Below are positions 1-9,486 of a DNA stretch of 37,252 nt, in pieces. Below the pieces are notes generated by a model that was given only the letters and a program-made list of their open reading frames with translations, was not told the DNA's origin and made no database searches. Within the stretch, counting starts at the first letter, position 1. Every line of letters starts with the position of its first letter. The DNA is taken from the NCBI GenBank assembly GCA_023413895.1, contig JAEZOU010000023.1:1-37252 (forward strand), given 5' to 3'. The stretch comes from Bacteroidota bacterium. GTDB lineage: Bacteria > Bacteroidota > Bacteroidia > Bacteroidales > WCHB1-69. The position numbers were made by a program, and so were the translations under genes.

Positions 1-3000
1 TAGCTGTTGCGGCTTTGTATTCTACAATCCAATTTGTTTCTGGAGAGTTCCAAGTTACTACCGCAGAAGTTTCCGCTGGAGTAACCTGAACGTTTGTAGG
101 AACATCACAAGGGTCAACATTGCTACCACCAGCAGGGGTTGACGAGCAGGTAACTACCAATGCTAAACCATCATAATCATACATATTGTCAGTAATAAAA
201 TGTAAAGTCAAGGAGCCTGTTAAGGAAGTATCGCTAACAATTATATCACCGCTATATACTTTCATAGGAATTCCATTCAGTCCCACGCCATCGTAGATAT
301 AGAGATAATCGTAGTTTTCTTCAATATCGATATTTCCATTGATTGCAACATAAGCACCTGGAGTTCCTGGATTGATTACCAAAACAGCATCGGTATTAGC
401 GTCATAAGTATCGTCTGCTCCCCCATTATCATAAATAACAGTTTCACAAGTAGTAATAGTATCACCACCAGAATAAGGTAATAGATATTCTCCTGGAATT
501 ACAGAAAGTACTGAAGACCAAACGCTTTCGTCAGCTGGTCCACAGATAGCTTTTACACGAATATCATAACCCATAGCAGGAGTTAATCCAGAAAGAGTAC
601 AATAAGGCGTTGAAACATTCATTGTAAGAGCGTTATTCCAATTATCATCTTCCTCTTTATAAGCAACTTGCCAGTTATTTTCATTACCACCAGGAGTCCA
701 AATTAAATCCATAGAAGTAGTAGTAGATGCAGAAGCTGTTAGATTTGTAGGAACTGTACAAGTCAACTCAAAAATAGATACATTATCAATTGCAGCAGGA
801 GGGTTATTTCCTTCCATGTGATCGTTATGCCAAGAGAAGTAAATTCTGCGTACTCCAGCAGTAGCAAATCCATCAATATGAGCAGTAAGTGATGTAAATA
901 CAGAGTATGAATGAAGAGCGAGGTCGTTCAATTTTTGCATACCGTCATATCCATAAATAGTTTGATGAGAGTTTGGATTAACAATCTCCATAGGTTCACC
1001 GATAAATACATTCAATACATCGAAACCATTTTCGCCAGAGTTTCTCCAATCGAAGGAGATGACATAACCATTTTCGTTTGCTGGGAAATAGATATCGCGA
1101 TATGCCCAAGTAAAGGAGGTTGCTAATTGGTTATATTGGTTAGAGACACCATTATCAGAAGATATATAGAGAGCATTACTACCGGTACTACTTGTACCAT
1201 TACCAATATACCATCTATTAGTATAATTACCGTTAAAGAATCCCCACGATGGAATATTATTTTCAAAATCGCAATAGAATGGTAATTGTCCTGGAATTTG
1301 AGTAGTTGCAAAATCTACTCTTTCCCAAGCACCACCTTCGTTATTACTACAACGAGGGCGTACGTAAGCTGAATATGTAGTAGATGGGAAAAGACCTCCA
1401 AGCGAGTAGGTAGTTGTATTTACCGTTGAATAATTATAAATGGTATCAAGGTCAACAGGTCCAGCAGGAAGGATAACCACATCCCATTCTGTTTCCTGAT
1501 CGCCAGGTACCCAAGTAATTGTAACAGAAGTTGTATCAACAGTTGCCACTAAATTATCTACACCTTCACAAGCTGGAATTGTCAAAATAGAAAGTTCATC
1601 AATATAAATGGAGTGAGCAAGGCCCATAGGAACTCTGAAAGCCACATAGCGACCATTTCCACTATAGCCACGAGTGTAAACCGCTTGATTTTCCCAAACA
1701 TCAGCTTGGTTAATAGTGATATTAGTAATCGGAACGAAAGTTGATAGATCATCAGGATTTGATACGATACCCACTTCTATATAATCGGAACTATAATTAG
1801 TGTAAGTTTTGAAAGAGATGAGCAAACTATCCATTTGAACACCATCAGCAAAACGTGGTGTTGCCGCAAAAGTATAACTATCTGGAGTTGAATTAATCAT
1901 ATAGAGTGAATTTCCTCCAGGTATGAAAGATTTTGCAGAAGAGATATATGGATAATTTCCAGCATAATAAGAGGTTTCGCCAAACCAACATTCTGGGAAT
2001 GTATTAGCAGCATAACTATCAAAATTATCCATAAATGGCAAATCAATAGCTGCGCAAGGTGTTGTAAATGAGAGCAGACTATATTCACTGAATTCAGTAG
2101 TTGAGCAAACGCTGCGCAAACGCAATTGGTAAGTTGTATTTGGAGTCAAATTAAAAATTACATGTTCAGGTTGATACACAACTCCTTCAAGGATCCAAAC
2201 AGAATCATTTTCTTGTTTATACTCCAATTCCCATGCTGATTCTGACAATGCTGGAGCCCAGAAAAGGTCCACGTTATTACTAGTTATATTTCTTGCGATC
2301 ATCACTGGAGGAACGCAAGTTACCGTAGAATCACAATCACCTACAAAAATCACATCATTACGTTCTTGTCTTTGATTGAAAGAGGTGTGATTTGCAGGAT
2401 TTGGATTTAAAATATCATCGTAGAAAGTTAATGAGCTACCTTCATGTTGACGGAAAGTTGGAGCGCCCAAATAGGAACCCGTATTATCGTCAACAGTGAG
2501 CACCAAATTGTTTCCAGAATAGATAAAAGGTGTATCAAAAGAGATTTCTAACCAACCCGTTTCTGAAACAGGAACAGCACCAGAGAACACTTGAGTATGC
2601 CCTATTGTTGATACATAAGAAGCAGGAATTAATGCACTTTGAGTTGTTGTGCCCAAATAGATTGTCCAATTTCGGGTTTGGTTTGATGAATTTTCGATAT
2701 AGAATTTCACTCCACGTAGGGTGTTAGAGCCACCCATTTCTTCTGCAGTAAATAGTTGTTGAGTAAGAGAAAACTTATAGTTTCCACGAGCTGGAAGGAA
2801 GCTTGTTGTTGATGTTCCATTTCCGATTGCCACCTCACCACCTGCAAAACATACGGTAGAAAATGAAAGTGCTACAGTATCACTATAACTACTACCACAA
2901 GAAGCATAAAGAATTACATCGTATGAAGTGTTAGGTGTTAAACCTGTCAACAAACAATTTGTACCATCAGGAGTACCGCCGTGCCAAATATTGGAACCAT

Positions 3001-6000
3001 GTTCTGAATATTCCACGAAATAAACTTGTGAAGATTCAGCCGAGTAATCATCAGTCCAAGTAAGATATGCTGAACTTCCTGAAATAGCTTGAACATTAAA
3101 ATTTGAAGGTGTTACACAACCACTGAAGATAGAAACTTGCACATCATCAATAAAAACAGAAGAATTGAAAATAGAGGGTGAGCGGAATGCTATACGACCA
3201 TGACCACCAGTATAACCATTTAAGGCAACCACAAAATCTTGCCATAAGTTAGGAGCCTCATACATGGTTGCATCAATTGTTCTGATCGGCACGAAAGTTG
3301 AAATATCAGAAGCGTTAGTGATTACACCCACTTCTATCAAACCATTACTAATCGAAGTCTTTAATGCTTTAAAAGAAACTTGCAGTGTATTGATAGCATA
3401 AGAAGATGTAAATTCTGGGAGAATAGCGCAAGCATAATATTCTGAAGAGGAGTTCAACCTCAAGGCCGTTGTTCCACTTGACGCTTGATCGGTGGTCATA
3501 AATACAGCTTGTTGCGCTAAATTGTTTGTCAGGATAGTCCAACAAGATGGAATTTGAATATTTTGATTAGAATATGAATCAAAAGATTGATTATAAGGAA
3601 TTTCTCCTATTGGGGAACAATTTGTTGTAGAGGTAATAGGATAGGTCCAAGCACTTTCTTCACTATTAGAGCACAAAGCCTTCACATAAACATCGTACGT
3701 TGTATTCTCGTTGAGTCCAGCAATAGAACAAGGGTTTGTATATACAGTTTCAAACCCTACAGAATTAACATTATCACCTGCAGGAACGACGGCCACCTGC
3801 CAAGCATCCTCCTCATTACGGGCCGTCCAACCCACAGTAAGCGTATTATCAGTAACTTCTGACACAACGATATCAGTAGGAGACAAGCAGTTAGATGTTG
3901 CAAAAATATTAATATCATCAATAAAAGTATATTCGCTAGTGGTAGATGGTTTAAGGAAAGCAATATAAACACCATTTCCAGAATAGTTAGTTAATTGGAC
4001 CTCCTCATTGTACCAAGTATTAGTAGCTGACCATTCATACCCATTATATGAATGTACTGGAACAAAAGTAGAGATATCTTCAGGATTGCTCATCACACCT
4101 ACTTGCAAAGCTCCAGCACCTGCATTTGTACTATTTTTCAGAATTTTAAAATTAACAGTCATTTGTGACATTGCAGTCACTGATGTATCTACAGCAGGAA
4201 CCACTACACATGAATACTTACTGATAGTTGGGAAAGAAGGATTACTATAGCTATACAAGCGCAAACTTGATGGTGCAGAGCTAGATTGTTCCGTTACGAT
4301 AACTGGTCTAAAAGTTTCTGCACAATTATAATTTCTATTCCAGCAAGGTGGAAACTCCTCGGTATAGATATCAAAACTTTCAGTAAGAGGAAGTTCCATA
4401 AATGGATTGCAAGGCACGTGTACTTCCAACATTTCAGACCAAAAACTACTGAACATATCACATTGTGTTCTTGCATAGATACGATAAGTTCTATTTTGTG
4501 TTAATCCATCGAACAAATAGGTTGTGTCAGAAATCATAATCACTTGAGATTCATCAATAGTATCCCCTAACTCTACAATTACCACTTCCCACAGATTATC
4601 ATTCACATGAGCGGGTGTAAATTCAAATTCAATACTACTGGAAGTCAAGCCATTATCCGTTACACGTAGATTTTGTGGTTTTCCACAAGTAGTACCTGTA
4701 ATAGAGATATCATCTACTGCTGCTGCAGGTTGGTAACCTGTAAATTGGTTATTTTTCCATAAGAAATAGATTCTCTGGCTTCCTCCAAAGGAAGCATCAA
4801 CAACTTCTGAAACTTCCGTCCAATTAGGAGTTTGCGAATATACGCCCAACAAAGTTGCGCCCTGTGGAGCAACACCATTAGCACTCATTTCCGCAGGTTC
4901 ACCCAAATACAGCCATAGTTCATCTGAATGGAAATCGGATTCTCCAATTCCCTTAAACTTAAAAGAGATATTGAATTCAGCATACGACTCATCAAAATAG
5001 ATATCGCGGTATGCCCATGCTACGGAAGAAGCACTAGGATTGTAGTTATTAGAAACGCCATTATCGCTTGAAACATAGAGCGATTTTGCGCCTTCAGGAG
5101 TTGCATTTACAGCAGTTCCAATGAACCATTGATTTGCGTCTGTACCCACAAATTCCCAAAAGCTATTTTCGGTCTCATCCTCAAAATCATAAATATAAGG
5201 AACCATTGCCATCATTTGTACGGTTGCAAAGTTGATGCTACGCCAAACGCTATAGTCACCATCACCGCAATTTGCACGTACAAAAACGTAATAAGTTGTT
5301 GTGGGTGCCAAGTTTGAAAAACTCAATTGAGGTACAATTGTTGTATAACTAGGGGGAGTAGATGGATTGGGGATTAATTCAGGCTGAGTTGTTACGTAAA
5401 TATCCCAAGAAGTTTCATAAGCACCTGGAGTCCAAGAAAGTTCTGCAGAACTTTCAGTTACATCTGATATAGCAAGTTGTGTTGGGTAAGGACAAGTTGT
5501 AACCACAGGTAACACTTCCAATTGAATATTGGGTACACTATTCAGATGGTTCAGATAATTGTGAGCACCAGGATTTTCCATATAGGTTGAATTTTGATCG
5601 CCATAATTAATAATTGAGGCGTACTGAGAAGTTTGCTCTGTAACATAATACTCTGTATTACAATTCATTGAAGAAGTGTATTTTGCTACTACAATAACCA
5701 AATTTTCTAAGCCATCATACAAAAAAGGTGTAGTAAGATCAATGGTTTGCCAACCTGAAGCTGCACCGATTAACACATTAGAGCCTTCATAAACCAAAGA
5801 CAACTCATTATTGGGAAGAAATCCATTTTGCTGATTATCAAAATCTTCTGTTGTTCCCATATAAATTTTCAAGATATTCATTGTAGAACTTGCTGGTGAA
5901 ACACAATTCCACGAAATAGAGTGAATATATCCAGCAACAAGGGAGTCGGCAGGATATATCGATTGAGAATAGGAATACTTGTAACAAGTGTTGAACGGCA

Positions 6001-6112
6001 AGTAGCGTTCTTCCGTTATACCATTTCCAAAAGACACACTAACAGTATCTTGTGCCCTACTCATAAATGGGAGAAGGGCAATCATCATAAGTAAAAGAAA
6101 TTTATTCTTCAT
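1..6112 (-). CDS. Giant secreted Fn3/MAM-like/CUB-like mosaic protein (3' end outside window)
   Basis: Reading from ATG at 6112 the frame stays open for about 2037 codons to the left edge, so the C-terminus is missing. Residues 1-21 are a signal peptide (MKNKFLLLMMIALLPFMSRA). Then come a beta-rich module (about 22-200), Fn3 (207-295), a MAM/cleaved-adhesin-like module (305-475), Fn3 (475-570), MAM-like (572-738), Fn3 (741-825), MAM-like (832-996), Fn3 (998-1086), a second copy of the first module (1090-1258), Fn3 (1268-1352), MAM-like (1353-1512), Fn3 (1514-1596), MAM-like (1602-1780), Fn3 (1784-1872), a CUB-like module (1889-1988) with YDYLYIYDG, and the start of another Fn3. Nearly every Fn3 begins with a Cys then Pro a few residues on, and ends in a YxVxVRAxC-like strand. 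This architecture is typical of Bacteroidota surface adhesins and type IX secretion cargo. A sorting domain would lie beyond the window, so export by that route is inference. The ligand is unknown. Confidence 0.85.
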   Translation of the reverse strand, partial: MKNKFLLLMMIALLPFMSRAQDTVSVSFGNGITEERYLPFNTCYKYSYSQSIYPADSLVAGYIHSISWNCVSPASSTMNILKIYMGTTEDFDNQQNGFLPNNELSLVYEGSNVLIGAASGWQTIDLTTPFLYDGLENLVIVVAKYTSSMNCNTEYYVTEQTSQYASIINYGDQNSTYMENPGAHNYLNHLNSVPNIQLEVLPVVTTCPYPTQLAISDVTESSAELSWTPGAYETSWDIYVTTQPELIPNPSTPPSYTTIVPQLSFSNLAPTTTYYVFVRANCGDGDYSVWRSINFATVQMMAMVPYIYDFEDETENSFWEFVGTDANQWFIGTAVNATPEGAKSLYVSSDNGVSNNYNPSASSVAWAYRDIYFDESYAEFNISFKFKGIGESDFHSDELWLYLGEPAEMSANGVAPQGATLLGVYSQTPNWTEVSEVVDASFGGSQRIYFLWKNNQFTGYQPAAAVDDISITGTTCGKPQNLRVTDNGLTSSSIEFEFTPAHVNDNLWEVVIVELGDTIDESQVIMISDTTYLFDGLTQNRTYRIYARTQCDMFSSFWSEMLEVHVPCNPFMELPLTESFDIYTEEFPPCWNRNYNCAETFRPVIVTEQSSSAPSSLRLYSYSNPSFPTISKYSCVVVPAVDTSVTAMSQMTVNFKILKNSTNAGAGALQVGVMSNPEDISTFVPVHSYNGYEWSATNTWYNEEVQLTNYSGNGVYIAFLKPSTTSEYTFIDDINIFATSNCLSPTDIVVSEVTDNTLTVGWTARNEEDAWQVAVVPAGDNVNSVGFETVYTNPCSIAGLNENTTYDVYVKALCSNSEESAWTYPITSTTNCSPIGEIPYNQSFDSYSNQNIQIPSCWTILTNNLAQQAVFMTTDQASSGTTALRLNSSSEYYACAILPEFTSSYAINTLQVSFKALKTSISNGLIEVGVITNASDISTFVPIRTIDATMYEAPNLWQDFVVALNGYTGGHGRIAFRSPSIFNSSVFIDDVQVSIFSGCVTPSNFNVQAISGSSAYLTWTDDYSAESSQVYFVEYSEHGSNIWHGGTPDGTNCLLTGLTPNTSYDVILYASCGSSYSDTVALSFSTVCFAGGEVAIGNGTSTTSFLPARGNYKFSLTQQLFTAEEMGGSNTLRGVKFYIENSSNQTRNWTIYLGTTTQSALIPASYVSTIGHTQVFSGAVPVSETGWLEISFDTPFIYSGNNLVLTVDDNTGSYLGAPTFRQHEGSSLTFYDDILNPNPANHTSFNQRQERNDVIFVGDCDSTVTCVPPVMIARNITSNNVDLFWAPALSESAWELEYKQENDSVWILEGVVYQPEHVIFNLTPNTTYQLRLRSVCSTTEFSEYSLLSFTTPCAAIDLPFMDNFDSYAANTFPECWFGETSYYAGNYPYISSAKSFIPGGNSLYMINSTPDSYTFAATPRFADGVQMDSLLISFKTYTNYSSDYIEVGIVSNPDDLSTFVPITNITINQADVWENQAVYTRGYSGNGRYVAFRVPMGLAHSIYIDELSILTIPACEGVDNLVATVDTTSVTITWVPGDQETEWDVVILPAGPVDLDTIYNYSTVNTTTYSLGGLFPSTTYSAYVRPRCSNNEGGAWERVDFATTQIPGQLPFYCDFENNIPSWGFFNGNYTNRWYIGNGTSSTGSNALYISSDNGVSNQYNQLATSFTWAYRDIYFPANENGYVISFDWRNSGENGFDVLNVFIGEPMEIVNPNSHQTIYGYDGMQKLNDLALHSYSVFTSLTAHIDGFATAGVRRIYFSWHNDHMEGNNPPAAIDNVSIFELTCTVPTNLTASASTTTSMDLIWTPGGNENNWQVAYKEEDDNWNNALTMNVSTPYCTLSGLTPAMGYDIRVKAICGPADESVWSSVLSVIPGEYLLPYSGGDTITTCETVIYDNGGADDTYDANTDAVLVINPGTPGAYVAINGNIDIEENYDYLYIYDGVGLNGIPMKVYSGDIIVSDTSLTGSLTLHFITDNMYDYDGLALVVTCSSTPAGGSNVDPCDVPTNVQVTPAETSAVVTWNSPETNWIVEYKAATA

Positions 6113-6151
6113 TGTATTTAAGATTTAAAAATTTGCTCATAGAAACGGGCG

Positions 6152-6159
6152 CGAAAGTA
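6152..6159 (-). promoter_or_regulatory. Bacteroidetes -7 box (TACTTTCG) for the giant Fn3 gene
   Basis: On the minus strand TACTTTCG lies 40 bases upstream of the ATG at 6112. It differs from TAnnTTTG at one position. The same 12-mer TACTTTCGCGCC recurs before the DUF2795 gene at 28999-29010. No convincing -33 TTG was found. Confidence 0.5.
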
Positions 6160-6374
6160 GTGATTTTCTACAAGAATTTCACGCTTTTAACTCTTTTTTA
6201 AAACAACATAAAACACTAAATATCAATAAATTACATTTTTGAAATTAAAAATATTGAATTTCGCAATTTTATAAGGAAGATTTCTGGATTTTTTTTGATT
6301 AATCTTGTCATTTTATGTAAGCAACAAGGAAAAATTTTTCACAGAATTTTCGTTTTAAAAGGCGGAAGAGAATA

Positions 6375-6400
6375 AAAAAGGCATTCCGAGGAATGCCTTT
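6375..6400 (-). terminator. Rho-independent terminator of the biotin carrier-oadB operon
   Basis: An 11-bp perfect inverted repeat (AAAGGCATTCC / GGAATGCCTTT) with a very short centre lies 26 bases past the oadB stop. On the minus strand it runs into TTTTTTATT. The A-run on the other side is short of a matching T-run, so it mainly serves the minus strand. Confidence 0.85.
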
Positions 6401-6425
6401 CAGGATATTTAGGAAATTAAAATTC

Positions 6426-7571
6426 TTAATATAGGAATGACAACAATACACCAGCAGCAACAGCACTACCGATTACACCTGCCACATTTGGTCCCATAGC
6501 GTGCATAAGTAGGTAGTTAGTCTTATCATATTTTAGTCCTTCTACTTGAGCTACACGTGCACTATCAGGAACTGCAGAAACGCCTGAGTTACCAATTAAC
6601 GGGTTAATTTTGTTACCTTCTTTAAGGAAAAGGTTGAAGAATTTCACGAAAAGTACACCTGAAGCAGTAGCAATTACGAAAGATGCTGCACCCAAACAGA
6701 AGATGAGCACTGACTCAATCTTTAAGAATGTGCTTGCTTGAGTTGAGCAACCTACTGTAAGGCCAATAAGAATTGTAACGATATTAATAATTGGACCGCT
6801 AGCAGCGTCAGCCAAACGTTTGGTTACAGAACTTTCTTTTAACAAGTTACCAAAGAACAGCATACCTAACAATGGAAGACCTGTAGGTACGATAAAACAG
6901 GTAAGGAGGATACATAAGATTGGGAATAAAACTTTTTCTCTGTGGCTAACGGCTCTTGGTGGGCGCATTCTGATAAGGCGTTCTTTGGGGGTAGTCAACC
7001 AGCGCATAATTGGGGGTTGAATTACAGGTACGAGCGCCATATAGGAGTATGCAGAGATAGCAATTGCTCCCATCATACTTGGTGCCAATTTAGAGGAGAT
7101 AAAGATTGCGGTTGGACCGTCAGCACCACCGATAATACCGATAGCACCCGCTTCTGTTGGTGTAAAACCTAAGGCTAAAGAGATGATATAAGCGCCAAAG
7201 ATACCGAACTGTGCGGCAGCACCGATAAGAATCAATTTAGGATTAGAGATCAGAGCTGAGAAGTCTGTCATTGCGCCGATACCCAAGAAAATCAACGGAG
7301 GATAGACACCCTTTAACACACCGAAATACAAGTAGTTAAGAACTGATCCTGACTCATACACACCGACTTGAAGACCATCAGCAAATGGGATATTACCCAC
7401 GATGATACCGAAGCCGATAGGAATTAACAAAAGAGGTTCATACTCTTTAAGGATAGCAAGAAATATGAAAAAGATACCGATGGCAATCATAAGAAGATTT
7501 TGCCATGTACAATTATAAAAGCCTGTATAAGCAAAAAACTGTGCTAGACCTTCTTGAAAAAATTCAAACAT
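6426..7571 (-). CDS. oadB: Sodium ion-translocating decarboxylase, beta subunit
   Basis: A 381-residue polytopic membrane protein of the OadB/GcdB/MmdB family. This subunit removes CO2 from carboxybiotin and couples it to Na+ export across the inner membrane. The family signatures are clear: GGADGPTAIF at about 148-157 (with the conserved Asp151) and AYSYMALVPVIQPP at about 174-187, a conserved region implicated in Na+ transport. Length is usual for the family. It lies 17 bases downstream of the biotin carrier gene and the two share one terminator. The carboxyltransferase (alpha) subunit is not in this window, so the substrate (methylmalonyl-CoA, oxaloacetate or glutaconyl-CoA) cannot be decided here. 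Methylmalonyl-CoA is commonest in propionate-forming Bacteroidales. The symbol names the family, not a proven substrate. Confidence 0.9.
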   Translation of the reverse strand: MFEFFQEGLAQFFAYTGFYNCTWQNLLMIAIGIFFIFLAILKEYEPLLLIPIGFGIIVGNIPFADGLQVGVYESGSVLNYLYFGVLKGVYPPLIFLGIGAMTDFSALISNPKLILIGAAAQFGIFGAYIISLALGFTPTEAGAIGIIGGADGPTAIFISSKLAPSMMGAIAISAYSYMALVPVIQPPIMRWLTTPKERLIRMRPPRAVSHREKVLFPILCILLTCFIVPTGLPLLGMLFFGNLLKESSVTKRLADAASGPIINIVTILIGLTVGCSTQASTFLKIESVLIFCLGAASFVIATASGVLFVKFFNLFLKEGNKINPLIGNSGVSAVPDSARVAQVEGLKYDKTNYLLMHAMGPNVAGVIGSAVAAGVLLSFLY

Positions 7572-7588
7572 AACTTCACTTATTAAGA

Positions 7589-8041
7589 TTACTCAATTAC
7601 CAAAAGTACATCACCTTCCATAACAGAATCGCTACGGCGAACTCTAATTTCTTTCACAACTCCGTCACGATCAGCATCGATATTGTTTTCCATCTTCATG
7701 GCTTCAAGAAGGATTAGGTGCTGGCCAGTTTTCACAGTATCACCTACATTAACAAAAACATCCAAAATAGTTCCTGGAAGTGGTGACTTCAACACACAAC
7801 CTGCTGTGGGGGCTGCGGGAGCTGCGGGAACAGCTGCAGGGGCTGCGGGAGCAGCTTTGGGAGCAGGAGCTGCTACTCGAACTACTTTAGGTTGTGATTT
7901 TTGCATTGTAGGAATAGATTCCATATCTAATTCCACTGTGTAAGGAGTTCCGTTAACTTCAATATTCGCTTTATTATCCTCGATATCATTAATATCAACC
8001 GAATATTTCGTTCCGTTAATGGTTAAATTGTATTTTTTCAT
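7589..8041 (-). CDS. Biotin carboxyl carrier subunit of Na+-pumping decarboxylase
   Basis: A 150-residue biotin carrier. An N-terminal segment (1-45) resembles the start of decarboxylase gamma/biotin subunits. An Ala/Pro-rich flexible linker follows (about 56-80), then a biotinyl-lipoyl domain (81-150) with the biotinylation motif EAMKMEN, where Lys116 would carry biotin. The linker lets the biotin arm swing between a carboxyltransferase and the membrane beta subunit encoded immediately downstream. The start at 8041 gives the usual MKKYxLTINGxxYxVxI opening. A -7 box at 8116-8123 reads towards it. It could also serve an acyl-CoA carboxylase, but pairing with oadB favours the decarboxylase. 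Confidence 0.9.
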   Translation of the reverse strand: MKKYNLTINGTKYSVDINDIEDNKANIEVNGTPYTVELDMESIPTMQKSQPKVVRVAAPAPKAAPAAPAAVPAAPAAPTAGCVLKSPLPGTILDVFVNVGDTVKTGQHLILLEAMKMENNIDADRDGVVKEIRVRRSDSVMEGDVLLVIE

Positions 8042-8115
8042 ATCTTTTTATTTTATTGATTATCAGGTAATTACATGTACAAACAATAGATTTTACTCCA
8101 TTTTTTTCACGACTG

Positions 8116-8123
8116 CAAAAATA
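8116..8123 (-). promoter_or_regulatory. Bacteroidetes -7 box (TATTTTTG) for biotin carrier-oadB
   Basis: TATTTTTG on the minus strand lies 75 bases upstream of the biotin carrier start, back to back with the kdd promoter at 8204-8211. Confidence 0.5.
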
Positions 8124-8180
8124 GAAAATTTTCTTTATTACAGCACTCTTAAAAGAATTATTTTTTTTCATTTATTCGTA

Positions 8181-8211
8181 TTGAAAATTCAATTTTATTT
8201 TTTTATATTTG
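8181..8211 (+). promoter_or_regulatory. Promoter of kdd: TTG (8181-8183) and TATATTTG (8204-8211)
   Basis: The TTG and TATATTTG boxes are 20 bases apart, matching the Bacteroidetes primary sigma consensus (TTG, N19-21, TAnnTTTG). The leader to the ATG at 8289 is about 70 bases and A/T-rich. Confidence 0.65.
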
Positions 8212-8288
8212 CAACTTGAAATTACTTTTAAAGGTAAAGTTGTAATATATTAGTAATCAATATTTTTAAACCTAAAAAAAATACATTT

Positions 8289-9332
8289 ATGCAAAAGAAA
8301 GGTAACAAATTCGGAACTCACCGAGTAATTGAACCCAAAGGCGTTCTTCCTCAACCCGCTAACAAAATCGACAACAATATGGATGAAATTTACGACAATG
8401 AAATCCTTATTGACGTTCAAACATTAAATATTGACTCTGCTTCATTTACTGATATTGCTAATTTCTGCAACCACGACAAAGAAGAGATGAAGAAAGAGAT
8501 GTTACTCAATGTTGAGTTACAAGGAAAACACCGTAATCGCCGTACTGGTTCTGGCGGTATGTTATTAGGTACTGTTGAAAAAATTGGTGATGCTTTAAAG
8601 GGTAAAATCGATTTGAAAGAGGGTGATAAGATTGCTACTTTGGTTTCTCTTTCTTTAACTCCACTTCGCATTGACGAGATTTTAGAAATTCGCGAAGATG
8701 TTGACCAAGTTGACATTAAAGGTAAAGCTATTCTTTTCGAAAGCGGTATTTATGCTAAGATTCCTGATGATATGCCAGAGAAATTGGCGCTTTCTGCATT
8801 GGACGTTGCTGGTGCTCCTGCACAAACAGCAAAACTTTGCAAACCAGGTGACACTGTTCTTATCATCGGCGCCGGTGGTAAATCAGGTATGCTTTGCTGC
8901 TATGAAGCTAAAAAACGCGTAGGCGTTACTGGAAAAGTTATCGGTATGTGCCATAGTGAAAAATCAACAAAACGTATGATGGACCTTGGCTTCTGCGACA
9001 TCGTTTTTGCTGGTAATGCTAACGACCCTGTTGCAATGGTTGAAAAGATTGAAGAGTTCACTAATGGACAAATGGCTGACGTTACCATTAACAATGTAAA
9101 CGTTCCTGATACTGAAATGACCTCTATCCTTTGTACAAAGAATGATGGTGTAGTTTACTTCTTCTCAATGGCAACATCATTTACAAAAGCGGCTCTTGGT
9201 GCAGAAGGTGTGGGTAGCGACGTTACTATGATTGTAGGTAATGGTTATACCAAAGGTCACGCAGAGATTACATTACAAGAACTTCGCGAATGTCCTGAAT
9301 TAAGAAAAATATTCGAAGAGTTATACGCATAA
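8289..9332 (+). CDS. kdd: L-erythro-3,5-diaminohexanoate dehydrogenase
   Basis: A 347-residue oxidoreductase that matches Kdd of anaerobic lysine fermentation. Kdd oxidatively deaminates 3,5-diaminohexanoate to 5-amino-3-oxohexanoate with NAD(P)+. The recognised signature is the N-terminus (KFGTHRVIEPKGVLPQPA, residues 7-24), followed by ETLNIDSASF-like QTLNIDSASF (44-53), TGSGGMLLGTV (86-96) and a dinucleotide-binding loop GAGGKSG (194-200). Length equals the family's usual length. Its normal partners (lysine 2,3-aminomutase, the 5,6-aminomutase subunits, Kce and Kal) are not in this window, so kdd stands alone here, with its own promoter and a strong terminator. Identification rests on remembered family sequence. 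Confidence 0.88.
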   Translation: MQKKGNKFGTHRVIEPKGVLPQPANKIDNNMDEIYDNEILIDVQTLNIDSASFTDIANFCNHDKEEMKKEMLLNVELQGKHRNRRTGSGGMLLGTVEKIGDALKGKIDLKEGDKIATLVSLSLTPLRIDEILEIREDVDQVDIKGKAILFESGIYAKIPDDMPEKLALSALDVAGAPAQTAKLCKPGDTVLIIGAGGKSGMLCCYEAKKRVGVTGKVIGMCHSEKSTKRMMDLGFCDIVFAGNANDPVAMVEKIEEFTNGQMADVTINNVNVPDTEMTSILCTKNDGVVYFFSMATSFTKAALGAEGVGSDVTMIVGNGYTKGHAEITLQELRECPELRKIFEELYA

Positions 9333-9376
9333 TTTTTGAGCCAAATATTTTTTTCATAAAGGTCTCAACAGACTTC

Positions 9377-9408
9377 AAAAGCATCTTGCGCAAGCAGGAT
9401 GCTTTTTT
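9377..9408 (+). terminator. Strong rho-independent terminator of kdd
   Basis: A 13-bp stem with one G-T wobble (AAAAGCATCTTGC / GCAGGATGCTTTT) closes on a GCAA tetraloop (GNRA type) and ends in TTTTTT. It begins 44 bases after the kdd stop. Confidence 0.92.
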
Positions 9409-9486
9409 ATTTTTATTTTTATTGTTATACCTAAATTTCAGCAGAGTGATAACCTAGTTTTTAGGAAAGATTTGCGCAATTGGAAC

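Larger units (their letters stand above)
6113..6425. other. Intergenic region between oadB and the giant Fn3 gene
   Basis: This 313-base gap holds the promoter and leader of the Fn3 gene near 6113-6160 and the oadB terminator at 6375-6400. The stretch between them is A/T-rich, and I see no ORF, RNA gene or repeat in it. Confidence 0.6.

Noticed and set aside
911..5317. Several short open frames on both strands within 1-6112
   Set aside because: All are shadows of the continuous minus-strand reading frame of the Fn3 mosaic protein, which has clear repeated domains.
7800..7870. GC-rich low-complexity repeat
   Set aside because: It is the Ala/Pro-rich linker of the biotin carrier, coding sequence rather than a separate repeat.
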